NCBI RefSeq assembly: GCF_001696455.1
Contig: NZ_MAUJ01000010.1
Location: 1 to 64,000, forward strand
Length of the DNA stretch: 64,000 nt
Direction of reading: 5' to 3'
From: Pseudoalteromonas luteoviolacea
GTDB lineage: Bacteria > Pseudomonadota > Gammaproteobacteria > Enterobacterales > Alteromonadaceae
In this document: positions 36,617 to 45,867 of the stretch, piece by piece
How positions within the stretch are numbered: position 1 is the stretch's first letter
Layout: each line of letters opens with the position of its first letter
Program-made: the position numbers and the translations under genes
Notes under the pieces: generated by a model
Databases searched by the model: none
Told to the model about the DNA's origin: nothing
What the model saw: only the letters and a program-made list of their open reading frames with translations

Positions 36617-37000
36617 ATGAATCAAGAATACATCGAAATTGAACTCGAAGAAGAACCTATTGAACTTTGTAACCTATTAAAGGTGCTAGATTTTGCGGAA
36701 ACTGGCGGACAAGCCAAGCAGCTAATCGCGATGGGATATGTCGCGGTTAACAACGAGTTATGCACGCAAAAGCGTAAAAAAATGTACTCAGGTGATAGCC
36801 TTAAGTTTGATGGCGAAACCTTCTTGCTGACATTGGCTGAAGGGGCAATCCCAAATCCGAGACCAGCCACACCAACAGTAAAACCTACGCAAAGTAATGT
36901 CCCAGCTAAAAAGCCAACTAAAAAGCAATCCAATAAGAAGCGTAACAAACAGCCTCAAGTAGATAGCAAAACAGGCAGAAAGCCTATCTCATTTGGATAA
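36617..37000 (+). CDS. S4-domain RNA-binding protein (YbcJ-like) with lysine-rich tail
   Basis: Residues about 15-75 form an S4 RNA-binding domain (IELCNLLKVLDFAETGGQAK) like that of E. coli YbcJ, which is 70 residues long. The remaining 50 residues are rich in Lys, Pro and Thr (KKPTKKQSNKKRNKQ), a basic tail that may add nonspecific RNA binding. It precedes a thioesterase gene by 20 bases and could be co-transcribed. Confidence 0.85.
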   Translation: MNQEYIEIELEEEPIELCNLLKVLDFAETGGQAKQLIAMGYVAVNNELCTQKRKKMYSGDSLKFDGETFLLTLAEGAIPNPRPATPTVKPTQSNVPAKKPTKKQSNKKRNKQPQVDSKTGRKPISFG

Positions 37001-37020
37001 TTAAACTATCAAGGACAAAC

Positions 37021-37467
37021 ATGAGTATTTGGTTTAGACCAGTTACAAAGGCATTATGCCAATCTTTGGATCAAGGGCTTCATGGCAAAGGATCTTTAAT
37101 GGCGACCCTTGGTATCGAAATCAGCGAGATTGGCGATGACTACCTTGTTGCTACAATGCCTGCAACCCCGCATCATCACAATCCCATAGGCATGGTCCAC
37201 GGTGGCGCTAATGTTGCGCTGGCAGAAACCGTAGCCAGTTATGCCGCCAACTTCGTTATCGATTTTGAGCGTTTTTATTGTGTGGGACAAGAGATCAACG
37301 CGAATCACCTCAAAGCCTCTCGCAACGGGGTATTAACGGCGATTGCAAAACCACTGCACTTGGGTAAACGCACTTCTGTATGGGAAGTTAAAATTACCAA
37401 CGCCAAAGGCGAGCTATGTTGCGTCTCTAGAATGACCGCAGCGGTTATCGAGCGCGCGGTAAAATAA
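37021..37467 (+). CDS. Hotdog thioesterase (YdiI/EntH/PaaI type)
   Basis: This 148-residue single hotdog-domain protein carries VHGGANVALAETVAS near residue 60, the active-site helix of acyl-CoA thioesterases, including the catalytic Glu. The end PLHLGKRTSVWEVKITN resembles E. coli YdiI (MenI, 1,4-dihydroxy-2-naphthoyl-CoA hydrolase) and EntH, which clears misloaded EntB. Which substrate it uses cannot be told from the sequence. Confidence 0.85.
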   Translation: MSIWFRPVTKALCQSLDQGLHGKGSLMATLGIEISEIGDDYLVATMPATPHHHNPIGMVHGGANVALAETVASYAANFVIDFERFYCVGQEINANHLKASRNGVLTAIAKPLHLGKRTSVWEVKITNAKGELCCVSRMTAAVIERAVK

Positions 37468-37553
37468 GCTTTTTTCATACAATAGGCACAGATAGCGACA
37501 ATAGCTTAACAAAGCGGCAAACAATAAATCCCCTATGCAGGAATGAAAATACA

Positions 37554-38660
37554 ATGGAACAAGTCGACACTTTAGTCATCGGCGCGGGCGTCATCGGGCT
37601 AGCCATTGCGGCAAGGTTAAGCAAACACAGCGAAGTTGTCCTGGTCGAGCAAGGGCATCACTTTGGTGAGCATACCAGTAGCAGAAATAGCGAAGTCATT
37701 CATGCCGGCATTTATTATCCTAGCGACAGTATAAAAGCGCGCACTTGCGTAGAAGGAAAAGCACAGTTATATACTCACTGCACAGAATTTTCTGTGCCTT
37801 TTGCCAGAATCGGCAAAGTGATCACGGCCCAAAATACGCAAGAGGAAGAGAAGCTCGCCTCGCTACTCCAACAGGCACAAAACAATGGCGTAGATGATTT
37901 ATGCTGGCTAAGTAAAGAGCAGTTGGTGCAAAAGGCACCGCAAATTAATGCTATTGCGGGGTTGTACTCTCCCTCTACCGGTATTGTGGATAGCCATCAG
38001 TTTATGCTTTCTCTACTTGGCCAATTAGAAAGTCATCAAGGCCAGTATGTATCCCGCACTCAATTTGTTGGGGCTGTTCCCACTGCAAATAGTTTTGCAG
38101 TCAAACTAGATTGCGATGGCACACCATTTGAATTGCGCTGTCGCCATTTAGTCAATGCAGGTGGGCTGTTTGCTCAGCACAATGCGACTTTGATTGAAGG
38201 GCTGCAACCTATCCATGTCCCTGCGATCCACTATTGCCGAGGTCAGTACTTCAGTTACCAAGGGAGCCACCCATTTAAACATTTGATTTACCCCGTACCA
38301 GAACAGCATGGTTTAGGTATCCATGCGACGTTAGATTTGGCTGGGCAATTGCGTTTTGGCCCGGATACTCAATTTATCGACGAATTGAACTATGAAACCG
38401 ATGGGACTGCATTAGAAGCGTTTTACCAAGCAATCAAACGCTATTGGCCAAATGTTGATAAGCGACGTCTACAATTAGATTATGCAGGTATACGTCCAAA
38501 AACACAGCGTCAAGGCCAGCAGGATTTCCAAATTGAGGGAAAAAGCATTCATGGGCTTGCTGGGCTGGTCAACTTATTTGGTATCGAGTCGCCGGGCCTC
38601 ACAGCCAGTTTAGCCATTGCCAAGGCGGTTGAAGCTCAACTTGTCGCTGAGCATAAATAA
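37554..38660 (+). CDS. FAD-dependent oxidoreductase, L-2-hydroxyglutarate dehydrogenase-like
   Basis: This 368-residue protein has an N-terminal FAD-binding motif TLVIGAGVIGLAIAARL and the DAO fold. The segments SSRNSEVIHAGIYYP and GVYSP-like GLYSPSTGIVD are characteristic of the L-2-hydroxyglutarate dehydrogenase branch (LhgO-like). The C-terminal DYAGIRPKTQ is also conserved. The electron acceptor and exact substrate are unknown. It stands 86 bases after the thioesterase gene, likely in a separate or loosely linked unit. Confidence 0.85.
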   Translation: MEQVDTLVIGAGVIGLAIAARLSKHSEVVLVEQGHHFGEHTSSRNSEVIHAGIYYPSDSIKARTCVEGKAQLYTHCTEFSVPFARIGKVITAQNTQEEEKLASLLQQAQNNGVDDLCWLSKEQLVQKAPQINAIAGLYSPSTGIVDSHQFMLSLLGQLESHQGQYVSRTQFVGAVPTANSFAVKLDCDGTPFELRCRHLVNAGGLFAQHNATLIEGLQPIHVPAIHYCRGQYFSYQGSHPFKHLIYPVPEQHGLGIHATLDLAGQLRFGPDTQFIDELNYETDGTALEAFYQAIKRYWPNVDKRRLQLDYAGIRPKTQRQGQQDFQIEGKSIHGLAGLVNLFGIESPGLTASLAIAKAVEAQLVAEHK

Positions 38661-38680
38661 AAAAGGCTGCGAAAGCAGCC
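38659..38680 (-). terminator. Terminator of the DUF4124 gene
   Basis: A GC-rich hairpin GGCTGC-GAAA-GCAGCC (38665-38680) is followed on the minus strand by six T. It lies 24 bases beyond the stop of the minus-strand gene and close to the stop of the convergent oxidoreductase gene. Confidence 0.8.
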
Positions 38681-38704
38681 CTGAAAGTACTTTACAAAAT
38701 CGTG

Positions 38705-39214
38705 TTAAATATCTTCCAATGTCTTGGCTCGTTCATCCATTAGTTTTTGTAGACCCTGAGCGTCTTTGACTAATTTTTTCACATCCGTTGGCTTCATGTT
38801 ATCCACGTCAATTTTACCTTCGGCTTGGCCTTTGTCTTGACCTAGCGTTTCTAATATTTCCGTATTCTCAGCAGCCATAATCGTGATTTTGGTGGGATCT
38901 AAGGTGTGTACTTGACTATTTACTCTGGTATTGGGCCTATCAGAATAATGCCAATTTCCCTTAGCATCTTGCCACCTATATATGGTTGTTTGAGAGGTTG
39001 TCGTTTCCTCGTCATTGAGGGCTTTTTTAGCTGAGTTCACGACGCTATTCAGCTCTTGCTTGGATTTGTCTAACAGCGTGCTTGCTTGTTGTTGTGCTTC
39101 TCCAAAGATCATATCCACACTTAGCCACGGTTTGCCATCGGGACGTTTGATCACAAATAATGATCCCAGCCCAATCAGCATAATCATTATCATCAGGTAA
39201 CTAGAATATTTCAT
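38705..39214 (-). CDS. DUF4124-domain membrane-anchored protein
   Basis: The ATG giving MKYSSYLMIMIMLIGLGSLF is preferred because AGGGAG lies upstream; an upstream TTG/ATG extension of ten codons is open but poorer. The 169-residue protein has an N-terminal membrane helix, a helical linker, and the DUF4124 motif TIYRWQDAKGNWHYSDRP near residue 77. This domain is common in Gammaproteobacterial envelope proteins of unknown function. No operon partner is seen. Confidence 0.8.
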   Translation of the reverse strand: MKYSSYLMIMIMLIGLGSLFVIKRPDGKPWLSVDMIFGEAQQQASTLLDKSKQELNSVVNSAKKALNDEETTTSQTTIYRWQDAKGNWHYSDRPNTRVNSQVHTLDPTKITIMAAENTEILETLGQDKGQAEGKIDVDNMKPTDVKKLVKDAQGLQKLMDERAKTLEDI

Positions 39215-39333
39215 TTCGGCACTCCCTGTTTCTTGAGGCCACACATTTATAGTATAGCGCTTTCTAAGCTAGAGTTTGACAATTGAGTAGAAAATTATCA
39301 ATTCAAAATTGCACTAATTCATCCAGCTCAAAC

Positions 39334-39365
39334 AAAAACAGCCGCTGTAATCAGCGGCTGTTTTT
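39334..39365 (-). terminator. Intrinsic terminator after cysH
   Basis: A perfect 14-base-pair hairpin AAAAACAGCCGCTG-TAAT-CAGCGGCTGTTTTT lies 29 bases after the cysH stop, with T-runs on both strands. It ends the cysJIH transcript. Confidence 0.9.
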
Positions 39366-39394
39366 ATACAAAATTGAACTTAAGTGAAACAGGT

Positions 39395-40135
39395 TTAAAT
39401 TCCATCACCATCAATGTGTAGGCCACACTCTCGGTTTAAACCAAAGAAGCGTGTTTCTTCTTCCGTCATACCAGGCTCAAGTTTGCGTGTCGTATGGACA
39501 TCTCCCATCGACACATACCCTTGCTCCCATAGTGGGTGGTAAGGTAAATCATGCTTAGTCAGGTACTGGTATACGTCGCGATTATTCCATTCAATAATCG
39601 GGTACACTTTCACACTGCCACGGCTAATTTCGAGTATTTGCTTGTCAGCACGAGAGGAGGATTGTTGTCTGCGCAACCCGCTAAACCAGGTGCCGACACC
39701 AAGTGCTTTTAAAGCACGCGTCATTGGCTCGACTTTGTTTAGGGTGTTGTACTTTTTAATCCCTTCTTCCCCTTGCTCCCATAACTTGCCAAATTTTGCT
39801 TCTTGCCAAGCCGGGCTGTATTCACTGCGAAAAACTTGTAGATTTAACTTCAGTCTTTCGGTCAATTCATCAATGAACTGATACGTTTCAGGAAATAGGT
39901 AACCGGTGTCAGTTAAGACCACAGGAATATCATTCTTTTGCTGTGATACTAAGTGCAACATCACCGCAGCCTGAATACCAAAGCTGGACGACAGCATATG
40001 GGTATCAGGCAAGTTCTCTAGCGCCCAAGCAACACGCTCTTCAACACTTTTTTGTGCCAACATGCCATTAGCATCAGCAAGCATTGCCTGTTGTGTTGCT
40101 TTGTCTAACGTCAATATTTGCTTAAATTCGCTCAT
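39395..40135 (-). CDS. cysH: Phosphoadenosine phosphosulfate reductase
   Basis: This 246-residue protein (E. coli 244) reduces PAPS to sulfite with thioredoxin. The PP-loop-like SSFGIQAAVMLHL is near residue 50, and the catalytic cysteine is C237 in ECGLHIDG. The two Cys pairs that bind a 4Fe-4S cluster in APS-type reductases are absent, so PAPS is the expected substrate, in agreement with cysC in the window. It is the last gene of cysJIH. Confidence 0.98.
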   Translation of the reverse strand: MSEFKQILTLDKATQQAMLADANGMLAQKSVEERVAWALENLPDTHMLSSSFGIQAAVMLHLVSQQKNDIPVVLTDTGYLFPETYQFIDELTERLKLNLQVFRSEYSPAWQEAKFGKLWEQGEEGIKKYNTLNKVEPMTRALKALGVGTWFSGLRRQQSSSRADKQILEISRGSVKVYPIIEWNNRDVYQYLTKHDLPYHPLWEQGYVSMGDVHTTRKLEPGMTEEETRFFGLNRECGLHIDGDGI

Positions 40136-40172
40136 AGCTTGTCCTATTTATCGGGCGCATTGCGCCCATCAA

Positions 40173-41897
40173 TTAAGCGTGGAAATCCGTTTTTGAAACT
40201 TTCACTTCAGCAACGATGCCTTTACGAATAACAAAATCGCCAAAACACTCTTGCTCGTTGCGCTCTGCAGCCCACTGACCAATCAATTCGTCCAACGCTG
40301 GTAGGTAGGTTTCTTCGCCCACATTCTCTAAGTAAAGCTTAGGTACTCGTGTACCTTCACGGTTACCGCCAAGGTATACATTGTATTTACCAGGACCTTT
40401 ACCAACTAAACCAACCTCAGCCAACATCGCACGACCACAACCGTTAGGGCAGCCTACAACGCGCAGAATGATGTCGTCATTTGGGATATCATGCTTAACA
40501 AGCAATGCTTCTGTCTTCTCGACAAGATCTGGTAAGTAACGCTCAGCTTCAGCCATCGCTAGTGGACAAGTCGGCATTGCCACACACGCCATAGAGCTCT
40601 TTCTTTGCTCTGTGTGTGTGTCATCAATCAAGCCGTGCTCACGCGCAATTTGCTCAATCTGCGCTTTGTCTTCTTCAGCCACACCTGCAATGATCAGGTT
40701 TTGGTTCGCGGTCATGCGGAAATCACCTTTGTGGATCTCTGCAATTTTACGACAGCCTGTTTTTAGTGGCTTATCTGGGTAATCAAGAATACGACCACTT
40801 TGTAAGAACAACGTTAAGTGGTGCTTACCATCAATACCTTCGACCCAACCAAAACGATCGCCACGGTGAGTAAACTCGAATGGACGACTTGGTGCAAATT
40901 TTACACCCGCACGATTTTCGACTTCTTCTTTAAAGGCATCAATACCAAACGCATCTAGTGTGTATTTGGTCTTAGCGTTTTTACGATTAACACGGTTACC
41001 CCAGTCACGCTGTACGCTTACAACGTGCTCTGCCACAGCTAAAGTGTGCTCTAGCGGGATAAAACCAAAGTCATCGGCACGACGCGGATAGGTATTCACA
41101 TCACCGTGCGTCATCGCTAGACCACCACCCACAAGTACGTTAAAGCCAATTAGCTTGCCTTCTTCTGCAATCGCAACAAAGTTCAAGTCGTTAGCATGCA
41201 CATCCACTTCATTATTAGGAGGAATGGTAACGGTCGTTTTGAACTTACGAGGTAAGTAGGTTGAGCCCAAAATTGGCTCTAAGTCTGTCGAGTCTTTACG
41301 TTCGCCATTTAACCAAATCTCTAAGTAAGCACGTGTTTTTGGTAATAAATGCTCTGAGATTTTAGCAGCCCACTCATACGCTTCTTGGTGTAATTCAGAC
41401 TCTACTGGGTTAGTAGTACATAAAACGTTTCGGTTTACGTCACCCGCCGTTGCGATTGAATCAATGCCGACATCATGAAGTGTTAAATGCATTTCTTTGA
41501 TATGCGGCTTTAACACACCGTGAAATTGGAATGTTTGACGCGTTGTAAGACGGATACTGCCATAAGACGTTTTGTCTTCTGCAAATTTATCAATCGCTAA
41601 CCACTGCTCTGGCTTGATAATCCCACCAGGCATACGCGCACGTAACATCACGTTGTGCAGAGGTTCAAGCTTTTGCTTCGCACGCTCTGCACGAATATCA
41701 CGGTCATCCTGCTGATACATGCCGTGGAAACGGATCAGTTGGAAGTTATCTTTGGTAAAACCACCAGTTAATTGGTCACCTAAGTCAGTTTCAATGGTGC
41801 CACGTAAGTGCTGGCTTTGCGTTTTTAATCGCTCGTTGTCAGCAAATTTAGCATCGGGATCATGCTTACTATTTGGCTTGTAATCTTGGTTGCTCAT
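40173..41897 (-). CDS. cysI: Sulfite reductase hemoprotein beta subunit
   Basis: This 574-residue protein (E. coli 570) carries siroheme and a 4Fe-4S cluster. The cluster cysteines are in CVAMPTCPLAM and GCPNGCGRAM in the last third of the protein. It reduces sulfite to sulfide with six electrons from CysJ. The gene is 54 bases after cysJ and 37 bases before cysH. Siroheme for it is made by CysG in the window. Confidence 0.99.
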   Translation of the reverse strand: MSNQDYKPNSKHDPDAKFADNERLKTQSQHLRGTIETDLGDQLTGGFTKDNFQLIRFHGMYQQDDRDIRAERAKQKLEPLHNVMLRARMPGGIIKPEQWLAIDKFAEDKTSYGSIRLTTRQTFQFHGVLKPHIKEMHLTLHDVGIDSIATAGDVNRNVLCTTNPVESELHQEAYEWAAKISEHLLPKTRAYLEIWLNGERKDSTDLEPILGSTYLPRKFKTTVTIPPNNEVDVHANDLNFVAIAEEGKLIGFNVLVGGGLAMTHGDVNTYPRRADDFGFIPLEHTLAVAEHVVSVQRDWGNRVNRKNAKTKYTLDAFGIDAFKEEVENRAGVKFAPSRPFEFTHRGDRFGWVEGIDGKHHLTLFLQSGRILDYPDKPLKTGCRKIAEIHKGDFRMTANQNLIIAGVAEEDKAQIEQIAREHGLIDDTHTEQRKSSMACVAMPTCPLAMAEAERYLPDLVEKTEALLVKHDIPNDDIILRVVGCPNGCGRAMLAEVGLVGKGPGKYNVYLGGNREGTRVPKLYLENVGEETYLPALDELIGQWAAERNEQECFGDFVIRKGIVAEVKVSKTDFHA

Positions 41898-41951
41898 TGT
41901 TATTCCTAAATTCGTATGCTGTGACGGTAAATAAGTGCGTTTTGACGCCTA

Positions 41952-43769
41952 TTAATAGACGTCTTTTTGATAACGGTTAGCACTACGCAGCTCTTTTAAA
42001 TATTGCTCGGCCTGCTCATCATCTTTACCACCATGGGTCTTAACAATGTCTAACAGCGCCTGATGCACATCTTTCGCCATTCGTGTGGCATCACCACACA
42101 CGTAGAAATGCGCACCTTTCTCTAACCAAGCAAAAACGTCTGCGCCCTTCTCACGAATACGATCTTGGACGTAAATTTTCTCTGCCTGGTCCCGACTAAA
42201 TGCCAAATCAACACGATTCAGCAATCCAGATTTCACATACCCTTGAACTTCAACTTGATATAAGAAATCTTGAGTAAAATGGGGGTTGCCAAAGAACAAC
42301 CAGTTTTCACCTTCTGCTTCACGTGCATCGCGCTCTTGTAAAAATGCTCTGAAAGGCGCGATACCTGTGCCTGGGCCCACCATAATTACTGGCGTATTAT
42401 CGTCAGCCGGCAAGCGGAAGTTATCATTGTGTTCACTGAATACTTTGACTTTTGTACCTTCTTCTACACGATGTGCCAAGAAGCCAGAACACCCGCCAAA
42501 ATGTTGCTCACCAAACGCTTCAAACTCTACTAGCCCTACCGTCAGGTGGACTTCTTCTTCTACCTCAGCTTGACTTGAAGCGATTGAATATAAACGCGCT
42601 TGGATTTTACGACAGCAATCAACCAGTGCTTGTGCTGCAATGTCACTCGGGTTTTGTTTTATAACATCAAATATCTGACGCGCTTCTAAATACTCACGAA
42701 GTGCTGCTTTATCAGCAACAAGCTTGGTGAGTTCCTCATTTCCAGTAGCCGCAGCATACTTCTCAACAAAACCTGGGTAAGACTGTGTCAGCTCTAGTCT
42801 TTCAATTAATGCATCTCGCACACTGAGCGTGTCGTCGCCCAGTTTAACTTGCGCATCAGCTTCGATTTTCAGAGCGTTTAGTACTTCATCAACCAAAGCT
42901 TCATCATTTAAGAAATACACACCAAGTGCATCTCCTGGTTGATAGCTAATATCAGACCCTTCTAAGTCAATTTCAATATGGCGAACATCTTTGGTGGAAT
43001 CACGGCCAGTAATCTTAACTGCTGATGAAATTTCAGCGGTAAATGGGTTCTGTTTAGTATATTGACTGTGTGCCACTTGTGGTGCGCCAAAAGGTGCACT
43101 GACGACATTTGCACCACCAGCACTTTGCTGTGCTTTTAGTTCTGGTTCAAATGCGTCTAAAGTCGATGCTATCCAAGCTTCTGCTTGCTCATCATAATCG
43201 ACATCTAAATCTGCACGTGTGACAACACTTTCTGCACCTAGTTTTTGTAAGCGCTCTTCAAAATCAATCGCTGTTTGACAGAAAAACTCATAGCTTGAGT
43301 CCCCAAGCCCTAACACAGCAATCTTAACGCCATCTAGCTTAGGTGCTTTTTTACCGACTAAGAACTCGTGTAAATTCTCAGCATCTTCTGGTGGCTCACC
43401 CTCACCGTATGTAGATACGGCGACAGCAATGAATTTTTCTTTTTTCAAATTGCCCGGCTTATAATCAGCCATATTAACAAGCTTAGCGGTTAAACCACGC
43501 GCTTTAGCCTGCGCTTCAAGCTGTGCCGCAACGCCTTTGGCATTGCCAGTCTGCGAACCATATAAAATAGTAAGTGGTGCAGCTTCTTGTGCTGGCGCAG
43601 CCGTTTGTCCAATTACGCCACCGAGCGCCGCAGTATTGGCATTTGCAGCCAAGTAACCACTCACCCAAGCCTGTTGAATTGGATTGAGCTCAGCCACCAA
43701 CCCTTGTAACTTTTGCAGTTGTTCTTGTGAAAGCGGACTTGCCGCAGCACTCAGTTGACTTAACAACAT
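41952..43769 (-). CDS. cysJ: Sulfite reductase flavoprotein alpha subunit
   Basis: This 605-residue protein (E. coli 599) has an N-terminal flavodoxin domain (LYGSQTGNAKG, residues 70-79), an FAD-binding domain (RLYSIASSQ) and an NADPH-binding domain (MVGPGTGIAPFRAFL) ending in the typical RYQKDVY. It passes electrons from NADPH to CysI. It is the first gene of the operon and starts about 120 bases from a CysB-like motif. Confidence 0.99.
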   Translation of the reverse strand: MLLSQLSAAASPLSQEQLQKLQGLVAELNPIQQAWVSGYLAANANTAALGGVIGQTAAPAQEAAPLTILYGSQTGNAKGVAAQLEAQAKARGLTAKLVNMADYKPGNLKKEKFIAVAVSTYGEGEPPEDAENLHEFLVGKKAPKLDGVKIAVLGLGDSSYEFFCQTAIDFEERLQKLGAESVVTRADLDVDYDEQAEAWIASTLDAFEPELKAQQSAGGANVVSAPFGAPQVAHSQYTKQNPFTAEISSAVKITGRDSTKDVRHIEIDLEGSDISYQPGDALGVYFLNDEALVDEVLNALKIEADAQVKLGDDTLSVRDALIERLELTQSYPGFVEKYAAATGNEELTKLVADKAALREYLEARQIFDVIKQNPSDIAAQALVDCCRKIQARLYSIASSQAEVEEEVHLTVGLVEFEAFGEQHFGGCSGFLAHRVEEGTKVKVFSEHNDNFRLPADDNTPVIMVGPGTGIAPFRAFLQERDAREAEGENWLFFGNPHFTQDFLYQVEVQGYVKSGLLNRVDLAFSRDQAEKIYVQDRIREKGADVFAWLEKGAHFYVCGDATRMAKDVHQALLDIVKTHGGKDDEQAEQYLKELRSANRYQKDVY

Positions 43770-43887
43770 TGATTATTCCCCGTAACCCATTTCGATTTAC
43801 TTGCTCTGGCACCTGATTGTGCAGGTCATTTAATAGCATGCAGGATACTGTTCCTATCCCACAAAAAAAAAGAACTGTATCTGCTTT

Positions 43888-43905
43888 GTTATTCCTTTTA
43901 GTTAT
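43888..43905 (-). promoter_or_regulatory. Operator candidate upstream of cysJ (CysB-like)
   Basis: The sequence GTTATTCCTTTTAGTTAT lies about 120 bases upstream of cysJ. Its core (43891-43905) agrees with the cysG-upstream palindrome at 12 of 15 positions (ATnnCTTTTnGTTAT). Similar position and sequence before two sulfur operons point to one regulator, most likely CysB. The remainder of the 271-base gap to the endonuclease gene is A/T-rich without other clear features. Confidence 0.5.
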
Positions 43906-44040
43906 GAAAAGAAAAAAACTCCAAATAAAACAGATTAAAAGTAAAGATCATTTTTTGATCAAAAGTTATTTAACATTTTAATAACCATCAAGTACATTAT
44001 CTGACCTTAATTAACCTACTCAAAATAATAAGAGAGAAAA

Positions 44041-45681
44041 ATGAAACACCGTAAAAATCACAGGTTCAGTATAAAGACTGCTGTTTTAATTGGGTTAGTT
44101 TGCCCAACAGTCAGCGCTGAAATCAATAATGGTAGCTTCGAAAATTGGCAACAAAACACGCCGAGTAATTGGTCTACCATTGACACAGGAATTACACTTA
44201 GCCAAGTAAGCTCACCTGTAAAAGACGGTCAAAGTGCTGCATCGGTTGCCGTAAAAACGGCGACACAAGGCAATACCGACCTACGTCAAACGGTTTCGGT
44301 CACCGGTGGGCAAAGCTATACCTTCAGTACTTGGGTTTATCATACCGAGGGCAACGTCAAGGCAAGGTTATACGTCGATGGTTATAGAGGCTATTCCAAT
44401 GAGAATCAAACTGGCCAATGGCAACAAATCACCTATCAATATACAGCCAGCAGTAGTAAAAACATTGAAGTAGGCCTACGCTTTTATGACACCAGCGGGT
44501 TCGATGGCTCAGAAGTGGTCTATGTCGATCATTTTACACCCAGTGATTCAACGACAACTCCGCCACCACCGCCGCCGCCAACGACATGCCAACAAAACAC
44601 CGTCCAATTTAAACTTGTCACCGATAACTATGCCAGTGAGACCAGTTGGGAGTTGAAAAACAAGCAAGGACAAACAGTCAAAAACGGCAGTGGCTATGCC
44701 AATACCACAACATACACTGAGTCATTATGCTTAGCAGATGATACGTATACATTTATCATTTCAGATAGCTACGGAGATGGTATTTGTTGTTCACAAGGCA
44801 ACGGTAGTTATGAATTAACCCTCAATAATCAAGTGCTGGTTTCTGGTGGCCAATTTAGTAATCAAGAGCAAAAACAATTCACGCTAGGTAATGACGGTGG
44901 TGACGGCGGTGGTCAAGACCCAACTGGTTACTACGCATCAGCCGCAGGTTTATCAGGTTTTGCTCTAAAATCTCAACTACATACGATTATTAAAGATCAT
45001 AATAATCGCGGTTACAGTGCGCTTTGGTCATTCATAGATCAATATGAACGTGATAGCCACTTCGAAAAAGATAACACCGTACTAGATAGATATTCTGAAA
45101 AGCCAAACTCTGCTGACACCGTCAACTTCACAGCCGTCGGTGATCAATGCGGAAGCTACCGTGTAGAAGGTGATTGTTACAACCGAGAGCATTCATTTCC
45201 AAAGAGCTGGTTCGGTGGCAAGGTCGAGCCCATGAATTCAGATGTACACCATATCTTTGCATCAGATGGATTTGTCAACGCAAAACGTAACAGTTACCCA
45301 TTTGGCGAAGTCGGTAGTGCCAGTTATACCTCGAGTAACGGCAGTAAACTTGGTAGTGCGAGTGGCATCAACTATTCGGGGACTGTTTTTGAACCTATCG
45401 ATCAGTTCAAAGGAGATGTCGCACGCATTTACTTCTACATGGCAACGCGCTATGAAAATGTCGTTGCAGGATGGCAAAACAAATCCAGCTATGGCAATGA
45501 TGTTTTAAATGGCACAGCGAATGTTGTCTTTGAGCCTTGGGTAGTTGCACTGCTTAAACGTTGGCATCAACAAGATCCTGTGGACGATGTGGAGCGCGCA
45601 CGCAACCAAGCGGCCTATGAATATCAAGGTAACCGTAACCCATACGTCGATCATCCAGAGTTTGTCGAAAAAATCTGGTAA
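44041..45681 (+). CDS. Secreted modular endonuclease I family protein
   Basis: This 546-residue protein has a signal peptide cleaved after TVSA (near residue 27), a beta-rich carbohydrate-binding-like module (about 28-168), a Thr/Pro linker (TTTPPPPPPPTT), a second beta module with a Cys pair (about 180-283; ISDSYGDGICC), a Gly-rich linker, and a C-terminal endonuclease I domain (about 295-546) with the catalytic segment NREHSFPKSWF and SDVHHIFASDG. It is probably an extracellular nuclease used for DNA breakdown. The ATG has AAGAGAG upstream. Confidence 0.88.
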   Translation: MKHRKNHRFSIKTAVLIGLVCPTVSAEINNGSFENWQQNTPSNWSTIDTGITLSQVSSPVKDGQSAASVAVKTATQGNTDLRQTVSVTGGQSYTFSTWVYHTEGNVKARLYVDGYRGYSNENQTGQWQQITYQYTASSSKNIEVGLRFYDTSGFDGSEVVYVDHFTPSDSTTTPPPPPPPTTCQQNTVQFKLVTDNYASETSWELKNKQGQTVKNGSGYANTTTYTESLCLADDTYTFIISDSYGDGICCSQGNGSYELTLNNQVLVSGGQFSNQEQKQFTLGNDGGDGGGQDPTGYYASAAGLSGFALKSQLHTIIKDHNNRGYSALWSFIDQYERDSHFEKDNTVLDRYSEKPNSADTVNFTAVGDQCGSYRVEGDCYNREHSFPKSWFGGKVEPMNSDVHHIFASDGFVNAKRNSYPFGEVGSASYTSSNGSKLGSASGINYSGTVFEPIDQFKGDVARIYFYMATRYENVVAGWQNKSSYGNDVLNGTANVVFEPWVVALLKRWHQQDPVDDVERARNQAAYEYQGNRNPYVDHPEFVEKIW

Positions 45682-45727
45682 ATGTATCAGGTCTCTCAGC
45701 TTTCAAATGGGCTGAAAGACTGACAAG

Positions 45728-45755
45728 AAAAAAGCGGCCTAATCCATTAGGCCGC
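45728..45755 (-). terminator. Terminator of the DUF3103-like gene
   Basis: A perfect nine-base-pair GC-rich hairpin GCGGCCTAA-TCCA-TTAGGCCGC is followed on the minus strand by TTTTTT. It lies about 110 bases after the stop of the minus-strand gene and may also serve the convergent nuclease gene. Confidence 0.8.
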
Positions 45756-45867
45756 GCAACATACTCAGCGCAGAGTCTACGTGAGTGTTTAATAAAGGTA
45801 AGCTAACCTTCTTCCTATCCTGTAAACCGTTTTGATCTTCCACCACCGCCGCGATTTACAAGTGTAC

